Below are positions 42,964 to 54,663 of a stretch of DNA of 64,000 nucleotides, piece by piece. The stretch spans positions 2,240,096 to 2,304,095 of the forward strand of contig OY725499.1 of assembly GCA_963281255.1 (NCBI GenBank), given 5' to 3'. Position 1 is the first letter of the stretch. Every line of letters begins with the position of its first letter. The DNA is from Aphrocallistes beatrix (taxonomy: Eukaryota > Porifera > Hexactinellida > Sceptrulophora > Aphrocallistidae). The notes below the pieces were generated by a model that was given only the letters and a program-made list of their open reading frames with translations, ran no database searches and was not told the DNA's origin. The position numbers were made by a program, and so were the translations under genes.

Positions 42964-43404
42964 TACTGCCTGGCCAAAGGTATTGGAACATCATATTACT
43001 TTGCATCATCATAAATAATACTAAAATGGGTCTATCCATGGAAACCAATTCATTAAAATCACGGCAACTACTGAAAATCTGATATCAAATTCGAAATCTA
43101 CACAAAAGTTTTCTATTCATTAATTATCCCTAAAGGATAATTAATATCGCTTGATCCACTTGTTCCCATAATATATAATGTTGGCAAGTGGCACAAGGTG
43201 GTACAGTGCTAGTAATTACGCTTTGGAAAGGCTTATCTATAGGAATCTTCTAGATTGATTTATTTGAGTGCGTATATTTCGAAATTGATGTTAGATTTCA
43301 TTAAACCTGGTGGGTTTAATTGATTGGCGTCCATATATAGACCATTTTATTATTATTTATGGTAAAAAGCATTATGATGTTACAATACTTTTAATAAAGC
43401 AGTG
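42964..43404. mobile_element. Tc1-like MITE
   Basis: Imperfect inverted ends TACTGCCTGGCCAAAGGTAT and ATACTTTTAATAAAGCAGTG with ATCATA/TATGAT just inside and TA outside. The interior shares GGCACAAGGTGGTACAGT with 10340-10360. Confidence 0.65.
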
Positions 43405-43619
43405 TATGATTATAATAGGCATCTTTGTTTTAAGTATCACATCAATAAGATGCTGAGAAGCGCCTTCATAAATGTACGGAGAGGCACCCTCAAAAAGAGG
43501 TTCGAATATAATTATTTCTCAACCATATTATTAAAACAATGATGCCGTATTTTCTTATTTTCCCATCCAGAAGGCTTTTTTTCCGGTTTTGCGCGGCGGG
43601 ATACCCCGGGTTGCACAGT

Positions 43620-44570
43620 AAGTATCTATTGCTGTCATTTATAAACAATGACCGTTTAATTTGCTTCTGAATATTCTCAAAAATAAGGAAATAGCAATTA
43701 GTAGGAAATTTTGAAAATGATGTCCAGAATTCATTAGGAACTCACATCTCTGATGCGAATAATTTTTAATACATAGGCGTGACATTTCGGAAAATAATAC
43801 TAAACCTGGTTTCGGAATGATCACCAGGCTCCCAGAATCATAAACCTGGTGGATATTGCACCTAGTGACTAGGGTGACCCGCATTGGGCTCACTCAAACT
43901 TGAGACCCACGCTAAGAGTGCATGAAACTTGATAGGTTTATGTTGGTATTCATATACTTATATTACATACACCCCAAGTAACCAGCCAAATGCTAGTTTA
44001 ACCAGCACTTGCCGTACAAAACCAGCAAAGTAGCTAAAAAACAGCATTTCATCCAGACTATTGTTTGACCCATTATGACCAGTAGGCTACCTTCTACCTC
44101 AACTTTCAAACTTCCCCGCACAATTCACTAATTTCATTAGAAATTATCTCTTCAGTTTTCACACTGGTTCATAATTATGAAACTGCAGAGGGAAAGGGGG
44201 ACGCAGCATTAGTTCGAATTGCAATGTAGTCGTTAGTTCGAATCGACTTTGGTAATGCAATCATTTGTTCGAATCGAATTCGGAATTAATGTAAATTGAA
44301 GGATATTAGTTTGAATGGATTTTCAATGTAATACTGTCACTGAGTGACATTTAGAAGAGATATTTATAAGAACTGAGGGAAAAGCAGCATTTTCTGCTGA
44401 GAATATGAGAAATTGGAGAAACTTTTAACAATTGTATTAATGAAATTCGTACCTCAAAAGTGCGTTGTTAACTTCGGTGTTAGCAAAAAATAATACGTTG
44501 GTCATATATTCGAACTAACGACTACTTTGAAATTCGATCTAATGCATGAGCCTCAGAAAAAGTCTAATTG
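43620..44570. repeat. Composite repeat duplicated at 52440-53160
   Basis: The block from GATGCGAATAATTTTTAATA to CAGTTTTCACACTGGTTCAT is repeated in direct orientation about 8.7 kb downstream. 44200-44560 contains inverted CGAACTAACGACTAC motifs. No gene. Confidence 0.8.
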
Positions 44571-44625
44571 TTGAGTATTATATGCATTAAGTAATACATA
44601 CCGATATTTTGCGTTAAGTTATACT

Positions 44626-47541
44626 GGAGATGAATAAGCAGGGTATGGAACAGAATATTGGAGATGAATAAGCAGGGTATGGAACAGAATATTGGAGATG
44701 GATAAGCAGGGTATGGAACAGAATATTGGAGATGGATAAGCAGGGTATGGAACAGAATATTGGAGATGAATAAGCAGGGTATGGAACAGAATATTGGAGA
44801 TGAATAAGCAGGGTATGGAACAGAATATTGGAGATGAATAAGCAGGGTATGGAACAGAATATTGGAGATGGATAAGCAGGGTATGGAACAGAATATTGGA
44901 GATGGATAAGCAGGGTATGGAACAGAATATTGGAGATGGATAAGCAGGGTATGGAACAGAATATTGGAGATGGATAAGCAGGGTATGGAACAGAATATTG
45001 GAGATGAATAAGCAGGGTATGGAACAGAATATTGGAGATGGATAAGCAGGGTATGGAACAGAATATTGGAGATGGATAAGCAGGGTATGGAACAGAATAT
45101 TGGAGATGGATAAGCAGGGTATGGAACAGAATATTGGAGATGGATAAGCAGGGTATGGAACAGAATATTGGAGATGGATAAGCAGGGTATGGAACAGAAT
45201 ATTGGAGATGGATAAGCAGGGTATGGAACAGAATATTGGAGATGGATAAGCAGGGTATGGAACAGAATATTGGAGATGGATAAGCAGGGTATGGAACAGA
45301 ATATTGGAGATGGATAAGCAGGGTATGGAACAGAATATTGGAGATGAATAAGCAGGGTATGGAACAGAATATTGGAGATGGATAAGCAGGGTATGGAACA
45401 GAATATTGGAGATGGATAAGCAGGGTATGGAACAGAATATTGGAGATGAATAAGCAGGGTATGGAACAGAATATTGGAGATGAATAAGCAGGGTATGGAA
45501 CAGAATATTGGAGATGAATAAGCAGGGTATGGAACAGAATATTGGAGATGGATAAGCAGGGTATGGAACAGAATATTGGAGATGGATAAGCAGGGTATGG
45601 AACAGAATATTGGAGATGGATAAGCAGGGTATGGAACAGAATATTGGAGATGGATAAGCAGGGTATGGAACAGAATATTGGAGATGGATAAGCAGGGTAT
45701 GGAACAGAATATTGGAGATGGATAAGCAGGGTATGGAACAGAATATTGGAGATGGATAAGCAGGGTATGGAACAGAATATTGGAGATGAATAAGCAGGGT
45801 ATGGAACAGAATATTGGAGATGGATAAGCAGGGTATGGAACAGAATATTGGAGATGAATAAGCAGGGTATGGAGCAGAATATTGGAGATGGATAAGCAGG
45901 GTATGGAACAGAATATTGGAGATGAATAAGTATGGAGCAGAATATTGGAGATGAATAAGCAGGGTATGGAGCAGAATATTGGAGATGAATAAGCAGGGTA
46001 TGGAGCAGAATATTGGAGATGAATAAGCAGGGTATGGAGCAGAATATTGGAGATGGATAAGCAGGGTATGGAACAGAATATTGGAGATGAATAAGTATGG
46101 AGCAGAATATTGGAGATGAATAAGTATGGAGCAGAATATTGGAGATGGATAAGCAGGGTATGGAACAGAATATTGGAGATGAATAAGCAGGGTATGGAAC
46201 ATAATATTGGAGATGGATAAGCAGGGTATGGAACAGAATATTGGAGATGGATAAGCAGGGTATGGAACAGAATATTGGAGATGAATAAGCAGGGTATGGA
46301 ACAGAATATTGGAGATGGATAAGCAGGGTATGGAACAGAATATTGGAGATGGATAAGCAGGGTATGGAACAGAATATTGGAGATGGATAAGCAGGGTATG
46401 GAACAGAATATTGGAGATGGATAAGCAGGGTATGGAACAGAATATTGGAGATGAATAAGCAGGGTATGGAACAGAATATTGGAGATGGATAAGCAGGGTA
46501 TGGAACAGAATATTGGAGATGGATAAGCAGGGTATGGAACAGAATATTGGAGATGAATAAGCAGGGTATGGAGCAGAATATTGGAGATGAATAAGCAGGG
46601 TATGGAACAGAATATTGGAGATGAATAAGCAGGGTATGGAACAGAATATTGGAGATGGATAAGCAGGGTATGGAACAGAATATTGGAGATGGATAAGCAG
46701 GGTATGGAACAGAATATTGGAGATGAATAAGCAGGGTATGGAGCAGAATATTGGAGATGGATAAGCAGGGTATGGAACAGAATATTGGAGATGAATAAGC
46801 AGGGTATGGAACAGAATATTGGAGATGGATAAGCAGGGTATGGAACAGAATATTGGAGATGAATAAGCAGGGTATGGAGCAGAATATTGGAGATGAATAA
46901 GCAGGGTATGGAACAGAATATTGGAGATGGATAAGCAGGGTATGGAACAGAATATTGGAGATGGATAAGCAGGGTATGGAACAGAATATTGGAGATGGAT
47001 AAGCAGGGTATGGAACAGAATATTGGAGATGAATAAGCAGGGTATGGAACAGAATATTGGAGATGAATAAGCAGGGTATGGAACAGAATATTGGAGATGA
47101 ATAAGCAGGGTATGGAACAGAATATTGGAGATGGATAAGCAGGGTATGGAACAGAATATTGGAGATGAATAAGCAGGGTATGGAGCAGAATATTGGAGAT
47201 GGATAAGCAGGGTATGGAACAGAATATTGGAGATGAATAAGTATGGAGCAGAATATTGGAGATGAATAAGCAGGGTATGGAGCAGAATATTGGAGATGAA
47301 TAAGCAGGGTATGGAGCAGAATATTGGAGATGAATAAGCAGGGTATGGAGCAGAATATTGGAGATGGATAAGCAGGGTATGGAACAGAATATTGGAGATG
47401 AATAAGTATGGAGCAGAATATTGGAGATGAATAAGTATGGAGCAGAATATTGGAGATGGATAAGCAGGGTATGGAACAGAATATTGGAGATGAATAAGCA
47501 GGGTATGGAACATAATATTGGAGATGAATAAGCAGGGTATG
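44626..47541. repeat. 34-bp satellite array, about 86 copies, with higher-order structure
   Basis: The unit starts GGAGATGGATAAGCAGGGTA and ends TGGAACAGAATATT. Variants are GATGAATAAG for GATGGATAAG, GGAGCAG for GGAACAG, and a 28-bp form lacking CAGGGT. The cluster of variant units containing the 28-bp form at about 45850-46150 recurs at about 47165-47470 in the same order, a higher-order repeat of ~1.31 kb. On the minus strand all frames stay open for ~1000 codons because the 34-bp unit lacks minus-strand stops; I do not call this a gene. Confidence 0.97.
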
Positions 47542-47989
47542 GGAACAAATGATTCAACGAACAAGTGAAATGTTGCTACAAAAAAATTCTTAATTTGGAT
47601 TTTGCACTCAAAAGGTTAATATACTTCATATATGATATCAAATTCGTTAGCTACATTGAAATTTCTCAGTTTTGAGTCTTTCAACTCATCTTGTTTAATA
47701 ATGGTTGTTAATGACAAGTTGACAACCTGTACAGACTTCATACGTTTATATTCACATGGAATCGAAGAATTTAGTTGAAAGGACATGATAAATCCTGAAA
47801 AGTGCATGCATTAGTAATTTGTAAAGGGTTAAGATGCTTGTGTCAAAAATCTCATCTAAATATACTTGATTGCCTCACAGAATGTCTAAATATTCATTAA
47901 AAAATTAACAGAAGCGCCTTTGCGTTGCCATTCTGGATTTAAAGTAAGGGAACGGCATTCCCCCCGTTCCCTCTTCCCAATACACTCCT
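47542..47989. other. AT-rich spacer
   Basis: No gene or element recognised. Confidence 0.4.
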
Positions 47990-48217
47990 GGTTATACATA
48001 ATACGGATGCTGTTTAATGCGCATATCACATATAAGTAATATGTATGGTAAAACCTGAATATGATGAACTCAAAGGACTGGCTAAAAGAGGCAGTCACGT
48101 ACACGTGGCTGCTGTTACTGACATCTTGATTATTTTCCGCAAGGCTAGTCAGTTGAGTAAATATACCATAACAAACACAAACGATGATATGCACGTACGA
48201 ACTCGACCCTTTTGAAT

Positions 48218-48322
48218 GCGCATGCGCACTCGACCCAATGCGCATGCGCACTCGACCCTATGCGCATGCGCACTCGACCCTATGCGCATGCGCACTCGAC
48301 CCAGTGCGCATGCGCACTCGAC
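48218..48322. repeat. 22-bp palindromic minisatellite
   Basis: Five copies of ATGCGCATGCGCACTCGACC with small changes. Each holds the perfect palindrome TGCGCATGCGCA. The copy at 42530 has fewer units. Confidence 0.9.
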
Positions 48323-48330
48323 TTTTCAAT

Positions 48331-50144
48331 ACCTCAAAATATATGGGCCATCATTATACAGAGGTCAATTGTAATTGGAAAGTCGACCACGGGACATTTT
48401 TAAGCAGATGGGATGTATAGGTGACCGCTATCAAATTTTGTTCAATAGAATATTGTAAAATCGGGATGTCTCGCCAAGAACAGAATGGGTGGCGTGTATG
48501 GAAGGCTTTTTAGTTGTCATTAGTACAGTAAACAAATACTCTCTGTGACTAATAGTGACTCTAGTCATGATATACGTCAGGGCCGTAGACTCGGGGTGAG
48601 GATTGGTAGGGTCTTTGGACAAGGACCCAGGTAGGGATATTTTGGACAAATCGTATTATCCCTAATAGAAGATAATGGCCTTCGACAGATTATTTGTAGG
48701 GCTATGGCCAGGGTCGGCGCTGCGGGCTACGACAGGGTGGGCATCAGCGAGGAATCGAATCTGATTGAGTGGGCAACTGAAAATTCAAGCACAAATTTAG
48801 GCATACTTCCCAGATTCTAACACTATTTTGTTCTCCCATGACTATTTACGAGGGTCACTCGATAAGTTTTGAGCCTGGAGTAGTTGCTTCAATTTGATTG
48901 TGTTTCAAATTCCTAGGATTATCCTATTATTACTACTTGTATCTTTGGCTTTGAGTTAGATTGGACAAGTTTCTAAATGCCACAACATATAATGGAGTGT
49001 CCTTGTGGACTCCGACACATTTCAAAGCCATTTCCTATGGAATTTTATTTATTCTCTTTATGGACTAAATGATAGTTGGGAACAAACTTTTGATAATTCA
49101 ATATTATCAATGATGCGATATATTCACAATCCGGGGGGATTCTATGATTATCAAATTTAAATTTCGTTTATATTATAAATCGTGTTGTCTGCTGTTCAAT
49201 GAAGTTTTAATTAATTGTACACCCTGCGGTTGGCCAAGTGATTTTTTCTATTTATTGTCAGACCCCAAACTTGTATGGCTTCCTCTCCCAAAATGGCTTA
49301 AACAGGAAATGACGCTACAAAACACCTCGCCAAGCGCGGGATACAGTATAATCAATGTTATTGTTGTTGTTTTACACAAAAAATTATAATTCGAATGATA
49401 CTAGAATGTTTTGATCTAAACGTTCAAGAGAAGACGAAGAGAAGACGAACTCGGTATTCTCGACTAGTAGAGAGTCTCTGAACAATCAGATGGTTGCACT
49501 CTCTACTGCAACAGCTTTGGGTCTAAGCATCTAGCAGGGCCTTAGTGCTGGGCAATGGAGCAGTGGAGGAAGCTATGGTATGGCATGAATCCACACAAAC
49601 TTATAGGTTACAACTAAACCCCTAAATTATGTTAATTGAGTCTAAATATATACCAATTACATTTTTGCTTCCACTATAGTCCGATATTTTCTTTTCTCTA
49701 GGTAACAACAATAGCTGTATATCAATATTGAGTATCTAAGATTTAAAAAATTTTCTGGGGGGGCTTGCCCCACCCAGGTTTTATTCTAACTTGGCGCCTA
49801 TGGTCAAAACGCGACACACAGCCGAATCTAACTAACTACCCCAAAAATATCCAGGGCCGTTCGTTTGTGTTCAACTGGTTTTCGAAACATAAGTGGGCAG
49901 AATAGTCACAAAAGGAAAATGCCGTGTACTGTTGTCCTTGTCGTTTTTTTCTCTCGCCCCTAACATCAACTTTTTCCAGTTTTAGTCGCCAAAATTGGTC
50001 CGGGGGACAAGTTTTAGCTGCGAAATCTAGTCCCGGCGACCATTTTAGTGCAGTTTCTGCAGAGAGCTGCCCCTATGGCAAGGACGGAGTACCATGTCCG
50101 TCCATATGTATGTATGTATCTCCGTATGCGCGCTACTGTAAAAT
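48331..50144. other. Non-coding stretch with repeat debris
   Basis: No gene supported. 48575-48680 (CAGGGCCGTAGACTCGGGGT, TTTGGACAAATCGTAT) and 52155-52325 are related MITE-like sequences. 50050-50130 contains GCAAGGACGGAGTACCATGT, related to 20075-20115 and 27470-27520. Confidence 0.5.
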
Positions 50145-51095
50145 TTGAGTTTTCATAAATTTAGTCGTCCCGATGTATTACGATATTCATATCTTAAGTG
50201 CCAAGTGAGATATGAATATCGAAGCTGGGGAAAGCAATCGGCTCCAATTGCTCGTAGCCTGCTTACACAACTTACAAGCAATTTCGTGGTACACCTAGAT
50301 ATTATGAAGGTCATCTTGGGACAATGCACTGGCATTACTGAAGCACTGCAGTGTCCGGAGCTTACTCTAGATCAGCGCTGTCCAACAGGCGGCCCCCGTT
50401 GCCTGCTTCAATCTCCCCCTTTTTACCCACTTTTAGACAAATTCTCCAAATTTTTCCATATCATGCATTTCGTTTTCTTCCACAAGTATTATTCGCGCCA
50501 TGATTGCCCTATTTTATCATTCGTTATAGTATAATAAATTGTCCAAAATGCCTCTATCCATACCCATCCCGAGTGCACGCCCCTGTATTGCGGCCCGCCA
50601 CTAAATGGTATGAAGCAGTTGCGGCCCGAAGTAAATATAGTTGGACAGCCCTGATCTAGATAGAGCACAACAGATAGTGTGCTCACTAAGCAAAGAGATG
50701 GATCCTCAAACGCTTCCAAACGCAGATGAGCAATAGGACCAGATAGCTAGAAATGTTAAGAACAGAAGTCACTGTTGTGCGTAACCTTTTTCGGGAAGCC
50801 GAAGATCTTCCTTCTAATTTAGTTAGATTTTTGCAGTTTGTGCATCCTTTCATGCGATGTATCCCTATAATCACACAACTGTCTGACCATTGCATGTACT
50901 CTGTCTTGCACTACGGCTGCAAATGAACATTCGTTCTCCTTGATGGGTCGAGTAAATAATAATCTCCACTCGACCATGAGTAACGATAGACTTAGTGGGT
51001 TAGGAGTTCTTAGCGTAAACAGAGAGAGGTCAGGATTTATCAATCTAAACCGCGTAATTGATTGCTTCGCATCTCCTCCACGACGCATTGAACTT
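50145..51095 (+). pseudogene. hAT transposase C-terminal relic, split by a hAT MITE
   Basis: Reads KVILGQCTGITEALQCPELT in frame to 50372, is interrupted by the MITE, and resumes DRAQQIVCSLSKEMD. Two further frames give VVRNLFREAEDLPSNLVRF and ANEHSFSLMGRVNNNLHSTM / SNDRLSGLGVLSVNRERS. The last is the hAT dimerisation (hATC) domain, in which the S-T-M and R-L-x-x-L pattern is diagnostic. A stop at 50734-50736 and two frame changes inactivate it. The stop at 51095 is followed by non-coding DNA. Confidence 0.85.
50373..50653. mobile_element. hAT-type MITE inserted in the hAT transposase relic
   Basis: Ends CAGCGCTGTCCAACAGGCGG and TATAGTTGGACAGCCCTG are inverted copies. The flanks CTCTAGAT (50365-50372) and ATCTAGAT (50654-50661) match at 7 of 8 bases. 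The interior keeps GCGGCCCG/CGGGCCGC motifs. The truncated copy at 27349-27470 belongs to the same family. Confidence 0.9.
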
Positions 51096-52439
51096 AATTA
51101 ATTAGATACACTTAAGAATTAGTACATTTTTTTAAGTAAACAACAATTTGTTTCTACAATTTATTTCAGACACCAGTAAGAAAATCTAAGGGTAGGTTGA
51201 TCGAGGGTGTGCAGCTGTCCACCCTCGCCTACCCCTAAATCCGCCACTTGCCATGGCCCTACCAACCCTACCGGAGCCTACGTCTTTGCACGAATATGAA
51301 CACTAACATAGTAAACGTACCAAGTTGCATGCACTCTTAGCAAGGTATTACTCGTGTTGATCTAGTCAGAATATATAAATTGTGTTAAAGTTAAAAAAGT
51401 TAAAGTTTATAGATTTATATACCCCCCGAATCCATGCTAATATGTTCTCAGGGGGCTTACAATCTGAGTGAGGTGCTAAACCTACTGATAGTTGCTGAAT
51501 GTGTGCATGCGGCGTGTCTGTATGCATATGATGGCATGTCTGTGTGCATATGATAGCGTGTTACAGAGAAAAACTCGGCTAACAGTAGGCAAGAAAGATA
51601 GCACCTGACTTAACTTTACCTTTAACCCGCGGTTGGCTAGGAATGTTGAAAGTGAAAATGAAAGTACATTGAAAGTGAAAGTGAAAGTGAAAGTGGGGTT
51701 TTCTCTATTTATACTTTTGAGACGTAGCCAGGCGAGGGTTAAATGAGATGACATCCTTAGTGCTTTCAGCACACTAAGGTTCTGCAAGAGTGTAGGCTCA
51801 GATTACATTACCGAAGCAATGTAATTGAGAGTAAAATGCAAATGACTAGAGTGAGGTTAGAAAAGTTGTCCCGTCCTGTCCCGGATTTTAGTAACAACCA
51901 TTGTTTAAGTGTTGGTATGACAAGAATGAGTTACTTCTTAGTATCATACTGTGATATTATCAAATCCATAACAATGCAGTATTCGTATGTAATTGGGGAT
52001 AAGTATATTCAGGAATTTTGAACGCCTGATCTAACGCACTTAAGGGAGACCGATCATTTAAGAGTGGTCCATATATTTCAGTATAACTTAAAGAAATATT
52101 GGTTCCGGGGGGTCCAAATATTTCGAATTGTAAGGACCTGGGGATAGCATTCTATTCCAGGGGCCGTGGACTCAGAATGAGGATTGGGTGGGGCCTTTAG
52201 GTTTGCATGATTCGTAGGGCCATTTTGGACAAATCGTATCATAGCTAATAGAAAGTAATAGCCTTCGGCTAATTCATGTAAGGCAAAGGCCCTACCAACC
52301 CGACCGGAGCTTACGCCTATGTCATTCTGTGGGAGTTCAAATTTTGTGACATTTACTTGAATATGATCCATAATTGTAATTTATTCGCATATGCGAATAG
52401 TAACTTGTTCGCATGCGAATAGTAGCTTGTTCGCATGCG
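51096..52439. other. Non-coding stretch
   Basis: No gene. 51655-51695 is a GAAAGTGAAAGT hexamer microsatellite. 52155-52325 is a MITE-like sequence (GGGGCCGTGGACTCAGAATG ... GACCGGAGCTTACGCCTATG). Confidence 0.5.
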
Positions 52440-53160
52440 AATAGTCGTTTTTAATACCTCCATCTCTGATGCGAATAATTTTTAATACATAGGCGTGACA
52501 TTTCGGAAAATAATACTAAACCTGGTTTCGGAATGATCACCAGGCTCCCAGAATCATAAACCTGGCGGATATTGTACCTAGTGACTAGGGTGACCCGCAT
52601 TGGGCTCACTAAGCTTGAGACCCACGCTAAGAGTACATAAAGCTTGATAGGTTTATGTTGGTATTCATATACGTACTTATATTACATACACCCCAAGTAA
52701 CCAGCACTTGCCGTACAAAACCAGCTGACCAGCAAAGTAACTAAAAAACAGCATTTCATCCAGACTAGTGTTTGACCCATTATGACCAGTAGACTATCTT
52801 CTACCTCAACTTTCAAACTTCCCCGCACAATTCACTAATTTCATTAGAAATTTTCTCTTCAGTTTTCACACTGGTTCATAATTATGAAACTGCAGAGTTC
52901 GATTCGAACTAACGACTACCAGTGGCGTGGCTATGGGGGGGCCTAGGCCCCCCAAAATTTTTACAATTTACTAATTTAACCTACTACACTTTTTCAAGTG
53001 GGCATATATGTTGCGTCTTGATCTTGCCACGCCACTGACGACTACATGCTCAAAATCTATTCGAACTAACGACTACTTTGAAATTCGAACTAATGCATGC
53101 GCCTCAGAAAAAGTCTAATTGTTGAGTATTATATGTCTGCATTAAGTAATATATACCAAT
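52440..53160. repeat. Second copy of the 43740-44570 repeat
   Basis: Near-identical to the proximal copy, including TTCGGAATGATCACCAGGCT and CTAGTGACTAGGGTGACCCG. It carries the MITE at 52920-53037, absent from the proximal copy. Confidence 0.85.
52920..53037. mobile_element. 118-bp hAT-type MITE
   Basis: Ends CAGTGGCGTGGC and GCCACGCCACTG are perfect inverted copies. The 8-bp duplication ACGACTAC is perfect (52912-52919, 53038-53045). Confidence 0.93.
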
Positions 53161-53164
53161 ATTT

Positions 53165-53910
53165 TGAGTCGTAGAGATATGAAAATTGGCATGTAGGTGT
53201 CAAATGATATGACTACGATTAAGTTCTAAGATCTAAACGAAATTTTCACACCTCTGCAAAAAAATGGAAAACAATTTTTCACACCTTTTCTATACAAAAT
53301 TAATGACTACACTATCACAATGGAAATTATGGAAATTAAAATGAAATGGTCACAAACTATCGTAACACTTTCTATCATGATTTTTAATTTACTTTTCAAA
53401 AGCGCTAACCTACTTTTAGATATGAGATACTCCAACGTGGTGATTTAGAAAAGTTTATCAAGAAACGTACTCATCTGGATGATTGGCCCCTTAGATCTCA
53501 GATGAAAATATTGACTCATCATGGAATTATGACGTCGTTGTCACCTTTTTATAATTAGAAATTTCAGTTTTTCGACCATAACTCAGTCATTTTAGGTGAT
53601 AGAAGGCTGAATTTTTAATAGAATGCGTACGTATATTAATATACCTCACATATGATATAAGTATAATCGTAGAATGAAGACTCATCACTCTGTTATGACG
53701 TCTCCATTAAGCATCAAAATTTTAAAAATTGAAAAATTTGGTGATTTTTCGTGTGATATCGATTATGACAATTAGACAGACGTATTTAGAGATGTTATCC
53801 CCTTTATTGTTAACCAATGTGAGCCCATGCACCCGAAGGGCGCCTCCAGTGGACACAAAGTGTCCGCCAGTCGCGGAGCGCAAGCAAGCGAAGCGCGCGC
53901 TTGTTAGTAT
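53165..53910 (+). mobile_element. Helitron/HINE-like fragments, type I start and type II unit
   Basis: 53165-53330 is the start region of a type I unit (GTCGTAGAGATATGAAAATT). 53500-53905 is most of a diverged type II unit ending in the hairpin block (CCTCCAGTGGACACAAAGTG, AAGCAAGCGAAGCGCGCGCT). Confidence 0.6.
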
Positions 53911-54663
53911 ACATATAAGCGACTAGGTATTGGTATTTACTATATATTTTTTTAAATCACAAAATCAAGATTTTTTTAATTTTTTAGGGTGATTTTAATC
54001 AATGATTTTAATCAAATGATTATAATCAAACAACCATGGGTGGGCCGGGCCGACCTTGCGTTTGTGAGTTTGTTATATCAACAATTTCAAATATTCTAGA
54101 TTATTTCATTTCATTTCTTCCAGATTGCAAGGTTGTATTTAATATCTTATTTCTCAGGTTATTTAACAGTCATCAGCCATAGTTATTTTGAGAAACATAC
54201 TTTCCAGGATAGTTCAGGTAGACGTGGGCTATACATTTGTTTGCTTCGGGCCTCGGGTCAAGTACGTCGGGCCGGGCCGGGTCTTGGGCCTGGGTTCAGG
54301 CCCGTTGCGACCTCTAATAGGAATGTTCCTATGCAATTCCTGAATTGGATAAATACAAAGAAATATAATAATTCGTACAGTTAAATTAAAAATATACAAG
54401 AGACTATGTTAACAAACACATCCATTCTTGACAATGTCATAGACACAACAAACTTGGAAATAACAAGCAACTAGTACTGTAAATCAGATTCCGTTATAAA
54501 ACTCTAACCAGATTTTTGTTACTATTTCGAAGGTGTTGGCTATAAAAATATTTTCACCAAGAGAGAGTGGATCTGAATTATATATTTAGAACCATGGATA
54601 TTAAAAGCACGTTGTGTTCAGCGTGACTTCTTCATGCACGAAATACAACACCCATCCTCCCTC
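53911..54663. other. Non-coding stretch 3' of the VCPIP1-like gene
   Basis: GGGCCGGGCCG motifs at 54040 and 54265-54305 resemble the two ends of a GC-rich MITE. The rest is AT-rich and probably includes the 3'UTR of the minus-strand gene. Confidence 0.4.

Noticed and set aside
44626..47541. CRISPR-like regular repeat
   Set aside because: Units are directly contiguous with no unique spacers, in a eukaryotic genome: a satellite.
44564..47564. ~1000-residue frames on the minus strand, in overlapping frames
   Set aside because: The 34-bp satellite unit has no stop codon on the minus strand in any frame, and 34 is not a multiple of 3, so all frames cycle and stay open. No promoter or non-repeat domain.
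48184..48420. Frames reading CACALDPMRMRTRPY repeats
   Set aside because: By-product of the 22-bp minisatellite.
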